Positions 56,101 through 59,487 of a stretch of DNA of 64,000 bases are shown here, piece by piece. A model generated the notes under the pieces. That model was not told the origin of the DNA. It saw nothing but the letters and a program-made list of their open reading frames with translations, and did not search any database. This DNA is from Hymenopus coronatus (taxonomy: Eukaryota > Arthropoda > Insecta > Mantodea > Hymenopodidae): positions 34,499,501-34,563,500 of the forward strand of contig CM060895.1 in NCBI GenBank assembly GCA_030762935.1, read 5' to 3'. Position 1 is the first letter of the stretch; every line of letters begins with the position of its first letter. Both the position numbers and the translations under genes were made by a program.

Positions 56101-58844
56101 GAGCCAGAGATTTTACTTTTACGCTATTGTCAGGCTACTAATAATCTCAGCAATTGTGCGCCCTAAAACCTCATTACTATTACCAGTTATATAGAATTCT
56201 ATCCTTTATCCTACCCCTGTTCGCTTATGGTGACATGTCAAACATGACAGTGACATGCAAGTCTCTTAATTTGCTTTCTTAAGTGTGATGCATGTGATTT
56301 AACTGTATTTTTGTATTCATATGTGGAAGTTCGCCCTGAAAAAGTTCTAGTTTTTAAAAAAAAATTGAGACATTTCTGATAGATTTATTCTTTTGCCGAG
56401 AAACTATTTGAATCAGACAGTTGGGATTTTTACTTTCTCTAGCAATCATTATAGTAAGTAGAGGAAGTATGGCATTCCACCAAAAACTTGTACACCAAGA
56501 TTTAACCAGAAATGCATGTTTTGGGGCATCTTGAATAAATTTTAAAAAGCATTTTTAGAAAAAACGCTCTCTTCTCTCTCAGTGATTTGGGATTAAACAG
56601 TATTCTCTAAGGTATATTGACTGTGGGTGTTGCTTAACTAACCATTACCCAAATATAATTTGTGCAACTGACCTTGAATTTCAGTATTCATTTCTGGTTT
56701 TCCTAAGTGATTATGATGTGCTCTTTAAAAGACTGAAGCCTCAAACAAAATGAAAAAACATTATGGTCATGTTGGTAGCATTAAAAATAATTAGTACTCT
56801 GTTACTTCCTAATTACATATCTTCTCCATAGAGTCAAGAATTTAACATGAAAGAAATTGACAGCATAACAATTTCAGGGACAGATCTCCCAATGTAACAC
56901 AAATAAAAGGCATAAGCTACCATAGGCACAGAAGCTTGTTTTGTGTTATACATTAATATTGTCACATGTTGACATGGCCATAAACTTAAAACAAATATAG
57001 AAGTTTCCCAGCACCAAATTTTCATGTTTATATCTGCATCAAACTTAAGTTGCCAATTAGAGAGCAATTCTCCATACACCTGATCACGTGATTATTCTGC
57101 CATCTCACATAAGACTTTCTGTTGCTCTGTGTTGACTTGCTAACTACCTTTTCTGTATAAATCATGGAATATCTATAAAAATTACAGCAAAAGAAACTGT
57201 GTTGATAAGTGATGTTTTTTGTGAGTAACATCCTTTATCCTCGGGCATTGTTGTGTATGATATACATTAGATTTCATGATTCCCACTCCATGAAGGAGTT
57301 AAAGACTATGAGTTGTATCATATTTGATACATTCCTCATTTCATGCTCACATTTTTTTTACTACCTCTATGACCTGTGTATCAATGGTAGACATGAAACC
57401 TAGAAGCTTGATATAGGTCCAATGTATTATATATGATATAAGCCCTAAACCCTCTTGAACCTCCCTCAAAAGTAAAATAAAATTTTATCTCTTGAATGTT
57501 TTCGTTATTCTCGACCTTAATTACAACACTGATCCATAGAACTTTAAATAATAATAACAATAATAATAATAGTAATAGTGATAAATCTTTGGTGGGTTTG
57601 TTAAATTTTGACAGAGAAACTTATTAAGCACACAAATATAAATACACATCCTGAATTTGATTTTGGGTCCCGAGAAGTTAACTGGGTACTGTTCATTTTG
57701 ATACATGTACATAACCTCTTCTGTTGTGTTAAGTGTTGGTGGTTGCCTCATATTACCTCAGCTGTTTCATGCTCTCTTGCAATTGGCTGTTGTGAATGAC
57801 AACGTAATTTAACTTCATGCCCAAGTCTTACACCATTATGTTAATGCTTAATGTTTATTTCAATGACCTTTTATCCCACAAAACTTGCCCATGTCACATG
57901 TATAAAATAAATTTAAGCTTCCCCTTTCAAAGTTTATTCTTTCCTTCAAGGCACTCTGCCACTGTCATTAGCAAAGTGGCCAACACACTTCTGGAATAAA
58001 TACAGTTAGACTGTTGCTCAATTTAACAGTACAGAAAACAGATTTGAGTTTTTACAAACACTGAATTGTCTATTTCATATGTAGTAACATTATTTGCTTC
58101 CTCTCTGCTAGCAGATGTATGAAATAAATCATTTTGTTATGCTATGAAACAAACAGACTGTTGTTTCAAATTTAAATATATCTTTAGTTTTAAGTGGCTC
58201 ATCAAACAGCAGGGAATAATTTTACATAATAGTTGAAAGAGAGGAAGAAAGGAAGGTTAGGTTTTGACACATTTAATTTTATTAAGAGAGTTTTCATGTT
58301 ATTAGAAGGTTGAATTAACGAGTGTTCCTGTTAAGGTGTTATTAGAGTACTACTTGGAGCTGAGCTACACACAGATATATAATGAGTTACATGCAGCTTA
58401 AGGTTCCTTGTAATGAAAATTGGGGAGGGTTTGACTAACCTGGAAAATTGGATGAGAGAGCTAGCCGGACGAGGCTGGATACAGAGCTGGGGCCTCTGGG
58501 GAAAAGTGAGCAGCCAGGGGAAGGGGTGGTACAAGATGGGGAAGGGATGTTCCCTGCACCTCCAGCACTTCCTGAGCCACTTCCACCTGCACTGGTGGAG
58601 CCGCCCCCTGACCCAGTACCACCTGAGCCTCCCGATACGGCACCCAGTGTACGTCTACGTGCCATGGCAGCAAACGTCTCTAATAATCCTGCTGTTGCTG
58701 AGGACTCCATTGTGTTGGTACCTGCTGCTGATGTCAGGTTGGGCACGCTCACGCTCATGGGGTTTGTCACCACGACAGAACATGGAGCAGACATGGCACT
58801 GCTTGCTTCCTTGTCTTTGCTGCTACACTCCTTGTCTTTCTTGC
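547..58844 (-). CDS. HECTD1: HECTD1 orthologue, C-terminal 1021 codons in 12 exons (5' end outside window)
   Basis: HECT-type E3 ubiquitin ligase. It accepts ubiquitin from an E2 as a thioester on a cysteine and passes it to substrate lysines; HECTD1 acts mainly in the cytosol and nucleus. Exons: 58844-58440, 46174-46005, 40367-40236, 23642-23397, 20987-20857, 20275-20028, 18853-18646, 16649-16445, 13444-13071, 10631-10494, 4985-4458, 829-547. All junctions are GT-AG and phases match throughout, giving 3068 coding bases with no internal stop. Order seen: Ser/Gly/Thr-rich linker, acidic tract, [11 protein letters not shown] block, region before HECT, HECT N-lobe, HECT C-lobe ending GFHLN. Remembered human HECTD1 aligns across nearly all of it and ends the same way. 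TRIP12, the nearest relative, ends FHLS and differs in the linker. Upstream ankyrin, SUN-like and MIB domains of the family must lie beyond 64000. Confidence 0.95.
2364..2660 (+). repeat. tRNA-derived SINE, family A
   Basis: The 5' head (2367-2440) folds like a tRNA, with an A box TGGTCGAGTGG and a B box GGTTCGATTCC inside a GC-rich island. The arm around TTCTCAC resembles a tRNA-Glu anticodon loop. A non-tRNA body follows, ending in an AT-rich tail near 2660. The body and tail argue for a SINE and not a working tRNA gene. A diverged relative starts at 3022. Confidence 0.8.
3022..3175 (+). repeat. tRNA-derived SINE, family A, diverged copy
   Basis: This matches the 2364 element in order: TGACTG, GTGGTCAG, a B-box-like GGTTCAATTCC, GGAAATTTCTT and CTACCCT. 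The acceptor stem no longer pairs well and the body is truncated. Confidence 0.65.
4458..4985 (-). CDS. HECTD1: HECTD1 exon k: HECT N-lobe end, hinge and C-lobe start
   Basis: A 528-base exon, visible residues 753-927. It begins [20 protein letters not shown], passes a basic helix ([11 protein letters not shown]), [20 protein letters not shown] and NVEEYADL. It ends in [29 protein letters not shown] and [12 protein letters not shown]. The last motifs mark the lobe hinge and the start of the C-lobe. Acceptor TTTTCAG, donor AAAG|GTAAGA (phase 2). Confidence 0.95.
5118..5180. repeat. (GA)n purine tract
   Basis: A run of G/A only with an uninterrupted (AG) stretch, about 60 bases. It is a simple-sequence repeat in an intron. 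Confidence 0.9.
5402..5826. repeat. Imperfect inverted repeat pair, about 70 bp arms
   Basis: The segment at 5402-5475 and the reverse complement of 5750-5826 share a GC-richer core of the same order (GGC-TCTCTCC, GGGAGA/GCGAGAGA, GTC-CAGGAA-GTGGT-CTGG-AAAG-TGC). About 280 bases of AT-rich DNA separate them. This could be a short non-autonomous DNA transposon or two copies of one repeat in opposite orientation. No coding content. Confidence 0.6.
5905..6115 (+). repeat. Dispersed repeat R1, fragment
   Basis: This contains the phrase AACTTGGTATTTAAGTTTGG followed by CATCTTTCAAGGATGCAAC. The same order occurs in the longer copies near 41950 and 59700. The class of this repeat is not recognised. 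Confidence 0.55.
7845..8710. mobile_element. Foldback DNA transposon (Tc1/mariner-like, DUF4817-type head), copy 1
   Basis: An 866-bp element flanked by TA. It starts CAGGATTACTACAAAAGAAA and ends in the inverted sequence TTTCTTTTGTAGTAACCCTA. The terminal arms are about 250 bp and closely match each other; each carries the 5' part of a transposase gene including the start region. Only the minus-strand arm (8571 down to about 8190) is long enough to encode a helix-turn-helix head (HYHKTPP-like, [22 protein letters not shown]), and it is frameshifted. There is no catalytic domain, so it is non-autonomous. It is the same family as 54544-55416 in the opposite orientation. Confidence 0.85.
9290..10080 (-). 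pseudogene. Decayed mariner transposase
   Basis: On the minus strand the order is broken but readable. Upstream comes an [13 protein letters not shown] region around 9830-9730, then [13 protein letters not shown] around 9530-9480 (normally HxDN of the catalytic core) and [15 protein letters not shown] around 9460-9410 (normally [12 protein letters not shown]). Stops and frame changes are frequent. Terminal repeats were not located, so the boundaries are approximate. Confidence 0.7.
10494..10631 (-). CDS. HECTD1: HECTD1 exon j: lineage-variable insert in the HECT N-lobe
   Basis: A 138-base exon, visible residues 707-751. Reading in the frame demanded by both neighbours gives [20 protein letters not shown] followed by an acidic stretch and [16 protein letters not shown]. 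Only the LDPPK...PPAW-like end resembles vertebrate HECTD1, where this place also holds a Ser/Glu-rich insert. Splice sites are TTTACAG and CCCTG|GTAAGG. The reverse strand has an open frame across the same bases (10401-10637), which is a shadow. Confidence 0.82.
10961..11228 (+). repeat. tRNA-derived SINE, family B
   Basis: The head has TAGTGTGGTGGTAGCAT (A-box region), CTGCCTCACATTC (like a tRNA-Val CAC anticodon arm) and AGTTCGAATCT (B box). The body contains a run of about 25 T, CTAAGAAGACGAA, TTTAAGCTCCATGGACCCCA and a Cys-free tail ending near AGGTTAAAGGTCATTAA. Same family as 11984 and 35228. Confidence 0.85.
11984..12227 (+). repeat. tRNA-derived SINE, family B, with intact target duplication
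   Basis: Same head and body as the 10961 copy. It is flanked by an exact 13-bp direct repeat AAGTAATGAATTA at 11971-11983 and 12228-12240. This sets both ends and shows LINE-type target-primed insertion. Confidence 0.92.
13071..13444 (-). CDS. HECTD1: HECTD1 exon i: HECT N-lobe core
   Basis: A 374-base exon, visible residues 582-705. It contains the HECT hallmark [14 protein letters not shown], the insert [20 protein letters not shown], and [20 protein letters not shown] followed by QPFLKLMC. This lobe docks the E2. The acceptor follows TTCTTGCAG and the donor is GAAAG|GTAAGT, phase 2. Confidence 0.95.
13445..16444 (-). other. HECTD1 intron h-i
   Basis: A 3.0-kb intron. 13600-14100 is purine-rich on the plus strand and gives long but meaningless frames on both strands. 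14515-14640 resembles the leader of the retroelement fragment near 50600 (shared GTGACAGT-AAAACTG-ACAAAG). Nothing else is recognised. Confidence 0.6.
16445..16649 (-). CDS. HECTD1: HECTD1 exon h: start of the HECT region
   Basis: A 205-base exon, visible residues 514-581. It reads [20 protein letters not shown], then [20 protein letters not shown] and [13 protein letters not shown] across the 3' junction. These are diagnostic of HECTD1. [12 protein letters not shown] corresponds to the first helix and strand of the HECT N-lobe. The donor is TTGAG|GTATAC (phase 0), and the next exon continues VEFQGEEG. Confidence 0.93.
17020..17037. repeat. (CA)n microsatellite
   Basis: Nine uninterrupted CA units after an A9 run. 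Confidence 0.9.
17206..18434 (-). mobile_element. Full-length but dead mariner element
   Basis: The termini are inverted repeats of about 30 bp: CAAGGGATGTTCAATAAGTT at the left and, reversed, CGAGGGGTGTTCAATAAGTC at the right. Each is flanked by TA, giving 1229 bp, the usual mariner size. The transposase is on the minus strand and badly broken. Near 17470 an HPPYS-like block is readable, and near 17350-17260 [20 protein letters not shown] and [10 protein letters not shown], the standard mariner C-terminus. Confidence 0.88.
18646..18853 (-). CDS. HECTD1: HECTD1 exon g: [13 protein letters not shown] / FETRQLYF block
   Basis: A 208-base exon, phase 1 to phase 2, visible residues 445-512. It reads [20 protein letters not shown], then LASGALP-like and [17 protein letters not shown] motifs, which match vertebrate HECTD1 almost residue for residue in the second half. 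This hydrophobic block lies just before the HECT domain and is shared in outline with TRIP12. Acceptor TTTGCAG, donor TCAAG|GTAATT. Confidence 0.93.
18854..20027 (-). other. HECTD1 intron f-g
   Basis: A 1.2-kb intron. It contains one tRNA-like SINE relic on the minus strand (19300-19395). The rest is unrecognised AT-rich sequence. Confidence 0.7.
19300..19395 (-). repeat. tRNA-derived SINE relic
   Basis: On the minus strand there is an A-box-like GTGGGTTAGTTTGG and a B-box-like GGGTTCAAACT at tRNA-like spacing. The body is not identifiable, and the relation to the other SINE families here is unclear. Confidence 0.45.
20028..20275 (-). CDS. HECTD1: HECTD1 exon f: variable spacer plus [12 protein letters not shown] helix
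   Basis: A 248-base exon, visible residues 362-443. The first codons ([11 protein letters not shown]) complete the conserved YT-I-(M/V)-YRE block. A Ser/Thr/Pro-rich stretch follows, then [20 protein letters not shown], a conserved segment in HECTD1. The donor GGATG|GTAAGT gives phase 1 and joins cleanly to exon g. The spacer here is shorter than the segment I remember in the human protein between the same two anchors. The open frame extends further into the intron to 19801, but that part is not HECTD1-like. Confidence 0.9.
20276..20856 (-). other. HECTD1 intron e-f
   Basis: At 581 bases this is the shortest intron seen here. It is AT-rich with no recognised element. Confidence 0.75.
20857..20987 (-). 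CDS. HECTD1: HECTD1 exon e: RRIWEPTYT segment
   Basis: A 131-base exon starting in phase 0 after ATTTCACAG and ending in phase 2 at ACAC|GTTAGT. It reads [20 protein letters not shown] and then [20 protein letters not shown], ending EPTYT across the junction. [11 protein letters not shown] is a strong HECTD1 signature; the first half matches the family only in hydrophobic pattern. No stand-alone long frame marks it on the coding strand. Confidence 0.88.
20988..23396 (-). other. HECTD1 intron d-e
   Basis: A 2.4-kb intron with one hairpin-type repeat (21609-21789). Otherwise unrecognised. Confidence 0.7.
21609..21789. repeat. Hairpin-type MITE-like inverted repeat
   Basis: The arm 21617-21673 (TATTAATATAACAATAATTT, then GAAACAATTCTTCACTTGTC and TGTTTTAAA) recurs inverted at 21720-21783 with a few changes. 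About 45 bases separate the arms. No target-site duplication is obvious. It could be a MITE or a local inverted duplication. Confidence 0.65.
23397..23642 (-). CDS. HECTD1: HECTD1 exon d: conserved block before the HECT domain
   Basis: An 82-codon phase 0-0 exon, visible residues 236-317. It opens [20 protein letters not shown] and continues with [20 protein letters not shown], nearly identical to vertebrate HECTD1. The second half ([20 protein letters not shown], then [13 protein letters not shown]) is less conserved. The acceptor follows TTCCATAG and the donor is GGA|GTAAGT. It follows the longest intron seen here (16.6 kb). Confidence 0.93.
27020..27260 (-). pseudogene. Penelope-like element GIY-YIG endonuclease relic
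   Basis: A minus-strand frame of 73 codons (27248-27027) reads [20 protein letters not shown], then [20 protein letters not shown]. The pattern Cx2CxKxYI...R...E...SAI..H....NHNI is that of the GIY-YIG domain closing Penelope-like retroelements. The usual YIG-T-R is degraded (YIRKP). No reverse transcriptase is visible next to it, so it is a 3' fragment. Confidence 0.65.
28091..28955. mobile_element. Foldback element built from two head-to-head mariner 5' ends
   Basis: Left (28091-28606) and right (28955-28640, reversed) arms align in order. Shared steps include TTATCATTCA, TGTTCAG, TGTGGAAGTT, TGAAATGGAGCA, then TCCAAAG-A-TG-CACAAC-TG, GTGTATGGAAA, TGTAT-TATG and ACAATGACCAGTAGG / ACAATGACTAGGTAGG. 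Each arm encodes the start of a mariner transposase: the right arm [20 protein letters not shown], the left arm [20 protein letters not shown] and [10 protein letters not shown]. The left arm carries extra sequence near 28240-28420. No catalytic domain is present. Confidence 0.72.
30279..30535 (+). repeat. tRNA-derived SINE, family C
   Basis: The head reads CCCTCTGAGGTGTAGTGGTT, ACCATGCTAGC and, as B box, GTGGGTTCAAAAC. The body shares AAAAATCCTTAG-ATGG, TCCTTC-GAA, CGTAGATTTAC, GAGGCCTCT and TTTCATGCCCAATA with the better-preserved copy at 47968-48267. Confidence 0.85.
31016..31095 (+). repeat. tRNA-like SINE head, unassigned family
   Basis: An A-box-like GAGCAAGGTGGCAACCTG and a B-box-like GGGTTTGATCCC lie at tRNA-like spacing, followed by TTGACCCATGGGG and a T-rich body to about 31200. 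No second clear copy was found in the window. Confidence 0.5.
31550..32330 (-). pseudogene. Decayed mariner transposase
   Basis: On the minus strand the order from 32330 to 31690 is as follows: [36 protein letters not shown] (first catalytic region, Asp replaced by Lys in the usual DETW), [35 protein letters not shown] (second catalytic Asp kept), then a degraded HTPIFAW (normally HPPYSPD) and [10 protein letters not shown]-rich insertion interrupts it near 32050-32110. The terminal repeats were not identified. Confidence 0.78.
32521..32640 (-). repeat. tRNA-derived SINE head
   Basis: On the minus strand: A box TGGTAGCTCAGTAGTAGAGC, then CTAGAGACCAGAAGATCC and B box GGTTTAAATCCGGGC. These are tRNA-like features at correct spacing. 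The body is short or unrecognised. Confidence 0.65.
34789..34992 (-). repeat. tRNA-derived SINE, family D
   Basis: This shares with 50269-50480 the plus-strand order TTTGTTTGTTAATAATGC, TCAATTGCCAG, CCCTCAGGA-CTCTTTTA, ATGCCA, AGTAAATCTA, TTTTAAGCACAC and GTCTGGGCT-GGTTTGAA. The tRNA-like head is on the minus strand and is degraded in this copy. Confidence 0.75.
35228..35395 (+). repeat. tRNA-derived SINE, family B, truncated
   Basis: The TGTAGTGTGGTGGTAGCATG head and the body phrases TTAAGGGTTTTCCCTTATCC, GAGAAGACGAATGT, AACTTTAAGCTCC and GAGATCATTTGAGCAACATT match the copies at 10961 and 11984. The 3' end is lost. Confidence 0.8.
36829..36992. repeat. Perfect 71-bp inverted repeat with 22-nt loop
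   Basis: Bases 36829-36899 and 36922-36992 are exact reverse complements by eye over 71 bp. The arm begins GACAGCCATTTGAAGTACAT and ends AAAGATAGATT. The loop is 36900-36921. The arms are not AT simple sequence. No TA or other duplication marks the outer ends, and similarity falls off at once outside them. It would form a long perfect hairpin in either transcript. Confidence 0.9.
38529..39803 (+). mobile_element. Full-length mariner element with damaged transposase
   Basis: The terminal inverted repeats are CAAGGGTCACTCTGAAAGTT at the left and, reversed, TGAGGGTCTCTCGAAAGTTC at the right, both flanked by TA; length 1275 bp. The transposase on the plus strand has several stops. Readable blocks are [11 protein letters not shown] near 39180, then [24 protein letters not shown] near 39460 (second catalytic Asp kept), [13 protein letters not shown] near 39520 and a C-terminal NGEYFERY near 39715. 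The last long frame is 39330-39605. Confidence 0.88.
40236..40367 (-). CDS. HECTD1: HECTD1 exon c: DFLES motif and acidic tract
   Basis: A 44-codon phase 0-0 exon, visible residues 192-235. It begins [20 protein letters not shown] and then is almost only Asp, Glu and Asn, ending YEEVM before ATG|GTTAGC. The codons are largely GAC/GAT/GAA, giving an imperfect trinucleotide repeat in coding DNA. The exon is too short and too biased for simple ORF detection. It was found by the match of its ends to HECTD1 (DFLESCRAP in front, EEVMEEE across the following junction). The acidic tract is conserved in character, not in exact length, in the family. Confidence 0.88.
41140..41413 (-). pseudogene. Transposon relic with DUF4817-like start
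   Basis: A minus-strand frame of 90 codons contains [20 protein letters not shown]. That is close to the common beginning of DUF4817-type helix-turn-helix proteins of arthropod transposons (NQEYADM-F-YG). The rest ([20 protein letters not shown]) only loosely follows the family. The end TDD-type catalytic region is absent. Confidence 0.5.
41790..42480 (+). repeat. Dispersed repeat R1, long copy
   Basis: This is collinear with 59570-60180. Shared steps: TACCAAACTTG(A/G)TAT-TAAG, CATCTTTCAAGGATG / TATCCCTTAAGGACG, CCCAAACTA-CCTTTA, TTTTGAA-TTTCAAATACTT, a GCTAA-C-GCC step, then TTATGAAAA and AAAGCCAT. It has no coding potential, and the class is unknown. A C11-12 run lies at 42007-42018. Confidence 0.65.
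43121..43233 (+). repeat. Tandem duplication, 62-bp unit
   Basis: CAATAATAATGTAACAATAA at 43121 and the near-identical CAATAATAATTTAACAATAA at 43183 are each followed by TTCTTAACAAAACTTCACTT and ATATTTATGAA. One mismatch was seen over 51 bases. Confidence 0.88.
43740..43833 (+). repeat. Tandem duplication, 47-bp unit
   Basis: ATCTCTTTGTATTGCTATA occurs at 43740 and 43787, each followed by a TATTATT-TGGC-TAAAATAAAC block. The copies differ at a handful of sites. Confidence 0.8.
44386..44900 (+). pseudogene. Non-LTR retrotransposon ORF2 tail
   Basis: A plus-strand frame of 83 codons ends with [20 protein letters not shown] and [11 protein letters not shown]. An R-A-R-D-S-LKG-K...LCPxC zinc-knuckle-like tail after the reverse transcriptase is typical of R1/Jockey-type LINEs. 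After the stop the same amino-acid style (Lys/Glu/Arg-rich) continues in other frames to about 44900. No reverse transcriptase core is visible. Confidence 0.55.
46005..46174 (-). CDS. HECTD1: HECTD1 exon b: Ser/Thr-rich linker
   Basis: A 170-base exon, visible residues 136-191. The acceptor (TTGACAG) is followed by [16 protein letters not shown]. The 3' part reads [15 protein letters not shown], very close to the vertebrate HECTD1 segment that leads into DFLESCRAP. The donor GAG|GTTAGT was chosen over GTCAGT twelve bases upstream because it joins in phase 0 to the next exon and restores the family sequence SL-(E/Q)-DFLES. The open frame continues past the donor to 45963, but that tail does not resemble HECTD1. 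Confidence 0.88.
46508..46640 (+). repeat. Dispersed repeat R2
   Basis: Starts ATTACTTTCTCTAGCATGCA, then ACAATGTACGTAGCTACAGA, TATTGTATTCCACCCAAAAA, GATTTTACCAGAAAAT and AAGCATTTTTAGAAA. The same order is found at 56429-56570 and around the mariner at 51423. Confidence 0.75.
47968..48267 (+). repeat. tRNA-derived SINE, family C, with intact target duplication
   Basis: Head TGTGGTGTAATGGTTACCAT (A box), B box GGGTTCAAACCCGGCGGAGG, and a body rich in CpG (TTTTTTTCGGGCGTAAAAAT, CCGTGTCGTAGATTTACGGC, AGAGAGGCCTCTGAG). Exact 13-bp duplications AACAAACACCAGG lie at 47955-47967 and 48268-48280. The retained CpGs suggest it is younger than the 30279 copy. Confidence 0.93.
49649..49838 (+). repeat. 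Long hairpin with hammerhead-like loop, Penelope-type repeat
   Basis: The arms 49649-49726 and 49762-49838 are inverted copies with about six differences (core: CATATCCGGGCTTGTAGGCC). The 35-base loop reads CTGAAGATGTCCTCCACAGC then TGAGGATGAAACGTC. The upstream GTAGGCTTTCACGGCCGGTG is also a repeat end seen in arthropod genomes. Penelope-like elements are known to carry hammerhead motifs ending GAAACGTC in their terminal repeats, so I assign it there tentatively. Confidence 0.65.
49727..49761 (+). ncRNA. Hammerhead-ribozyme-like core (candidate)
   Basis: CUGAAGA fits the hammerhead core CUGANGA. Stem II can form as GUCCUC/GAGGAU around CACAGCU, and GAAAC-GUC fits GAAA, a minimal stem III and the cleavage triplet GUC. 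Stem I is the flanking arm (ATTAAAATT with AAGTTTTAAT and beyond). Weak points are one extra U between CUGAAGA and stem II, a closing G-U pair, and a stem III too short to fold without a partner molecule. The strand is antisense to HECTD1. Confidence 0.4.
50030..50225 (-). repeat. tRNA-derived SINE, family C, inverted and 5' truncated
   Basis: The reverse complement contains AAAATCCTTAGCATGGCTTC, CTTTGTAAGGGAAGTAAAGT, GTAGATTTATGGCACGTAAA and a GAGGTCTCT-like step in the same order as 48060-48170. The head is reduced to traces near 50200-50225. Confidence 0.75.
50269..50480 (-). repeat. tRNA-derived SINE, family D, with clear tRNA head
   Basis: On the minus strand it begins GGCCTGGGTGGCTCACATGG, a tRNA-like 5' end and A box. 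The B box GGGTTCAAACCCAGCC follows, then a body matching 34789-34992. It ends in TTAACAAACAAA. It lies about 40 bases from the inverted family C copy. Confidence 0.82.
50590..51032 (+). pseudogene. Non-LTR retrotransposon leader with ORF1 fragment
   Basis: A leader containing GAAACAGAG, TTTTGTGTTC and GTGACAGTAAAAACTGAACA (similar to 14515-14640) precedes a 48-codon frame (50886-51029). That frame reads [13 protein letters not shown] and [20 protein letters not shown], a charged coiled coil like the start of LINE ORF1. It ends at TGA 51030-51032. Probably a fragment of an R1/I-like element. Confidence 0.45.
51386..52745 (+). repeat. Dispersed repeat R2 interrupted by a mariner
   Basis: Bases 51386-51422 (ATTACTTTCTCTACCACATA, CGTACAATGTACATA) continue after the mariner at 52673 (TATAAAGATGGTATTGTCTT, CCACCCAAAA, ACCAAGATTTCACTTGAAAA). 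Joined in register they match the uninterrupted copy at 46508. The mariner sits exactly at the TA between them. Confidence 0.85.
51423..52672 (+). mobile_element. Full-length mariner, inactive
   Basis: A 1250-bp element flanked by TA (51421-51422 and 52673-52674). The inverted ends CAAGAGTTGGCTGATAAGTC and TGAGGGTTTGCTGATAAGTC match after the first bases. The plus-strand transposase begins around 51626 and is open for 211 codons (51626-52258): a helix-turn-helix head, then [35 protein letters not shown] (first catalytic Asp). Frameshifts follow. Further on FHHNNAPAH shows Asn at 52338-52340 where the second catalytic Asp should be, and HPPYSPDL near 52410 keeps the third. Confidence 0.93.
53638..53740 (+). 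repeat. SINE family A relic
   Basis: CAGTGGTCAGCTTGCTAGTT, CCTGATCTCAATTGTA, GGGAAATTTCTCTTTAAGTA and GGTCTCCCTC follow the order of the 2364 and 3022 elements. The B box is degraded. Confidence 0.45.
54544..55416. mobile_element. Foldback DNA transposon (DUF4817-type head), copy 2
   Basis: An 873-bp element with TA on both sides, starting CAGGGTTACTACAAAAGAAA and ending in its exact inverse TTTCTTTTGTAGTAACCCTG. The right arm (about 55150-55416) repeats the left arm (54544-54810) in inverted order, including part of the transposase start. The left arm keeps a 114-codon open frame on the plus strand (54683-55024): [58 protein letters not shown]. This is a helix-turn-helix DNA-binding head with no catalytic domain. 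The internal order is the mirror of copy 1. Confidence 0.88.
56429..56570 (+). repeat. Dispersed repeat R2
   Basis: TACTTTCTCTAGCAATCATT, GTAGAGGAAGTATGGCATTC, CACCAAAAACTTGTACACCA, AGATTTAACCAGAAATGCAT and AAAGCATTTTTAGAAAAAA match 46508-46640 in order. Confidence 0.75.
58440..58844 (-). CDS. HECTD1: HECTD1 exon a: Ser/Gly/Thr-rich linker
   Basis: This is the most 5' exon visible, 405 bases. It opens with two bases that finish a codon from an unseen upstream exon, after a T-rich acceptor ending in AG at 58846-58845. Visible residues 1-134 start with a Lys/Asp/Glu/Ser stretch, then [10 protein letters not shown], a RRRTLGA motif, a long Gly/Ser run of low complexity and [11 protein letters not shown] at the end. 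The donor is CCAG|GTTAGT in phase 1. The region is probably disordered and links the N-terminal part of the protein to the catalytic part. Its opposite strand also holds open frames (58413-58853, 58448-58879), which are artefacts of the high GC and lack of stops. Confidence 0.9.
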
Positions 58845-59487
58845 CTAACGTAGCAAAAAAAAAGAAAGAGAACCCATAGCAAATTGTGTAGGGGAAAAAA
58901 AAAGACAAAGCATGTGCTTACATAATCAAACAAAATATTCCTTAAAAACAAAAACACAGAGAAAGCTGAAGAAAGCAATAAGACATGAGGAACATATGGG
59001 GAATAGCTTTTATCATCATTAATTTCATATTCATCTGAATCAATACAATGCAAGTAGGAAACAGTTACTCTTGGGAAGTTATTTAAGAACCCACCCTCTA
59101 GTAATTTCACCACCAGAACTGCTGCTCATCCTACAATTGGTTTTCTTACAGAGCTTTAAAGCCAATATATACAGTATGCAATTTTGGGTAAAATCTCTAG
59201 CTATGGATTATATATTAATAAAAAAGGCCTTGCTTGCAAGAATAAAAAAAAACTAAAAACAATTTTAAAGGTTAAACAACTGCTAAAACTCATTACAAAA
59301 AAGGAGACAGAGAAGGTTAGGGATAAAAATAAACTAAATTAAAAAATATGCCATGGAAGCATTGATCTTGCTCTTCATTTTTAAATACATCATTCACTTC
59401 TGGTCATTTATTCTGCAAAGCTATTGGATATGTTTTGCTTTGGTCAAATGTTTCCTTTTTATTTTCTCCCCTATTTGACTTCAGCAT

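Larger units (their letters stand above)
46175..58439 (-). other. HECTD1 intron a-b (12.3 kb)
   Basis: Recognised contents: repeat R2 copies (46508, 51386/52673, 56429), SINE C (47968), Penelope-type hairpin (49649), inverted SINE C and SINE D (50030-50480), retroelement leader (50590-51032), mariner (51423), SINE A relic (53640) and foldback copy 2 (54544). 46750-47950, 48290-49600, 52750-53600 and 56600-58430 hold nothing recognised. Confidence 0.7.

Noticed and set aside
547..58844. Identification as TRIP12 instead of HECTD1
   Set aside because: TRIP12 shares the HECT signature but ends differently. DFLESCRAP, the [16 protein letters not shown] block and the [11 protein letters not shown] block are HECTD1-specific.
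58413..58879. Long plus-strand open frames (146 and 143 codons, Pro-rich)
   Set aside because: They lie antisense to HECTD1 exon a, whose Gly/Ser-rich GC-high sequence leaves few stops on either strand. The protein matches nothing and has no splice context.
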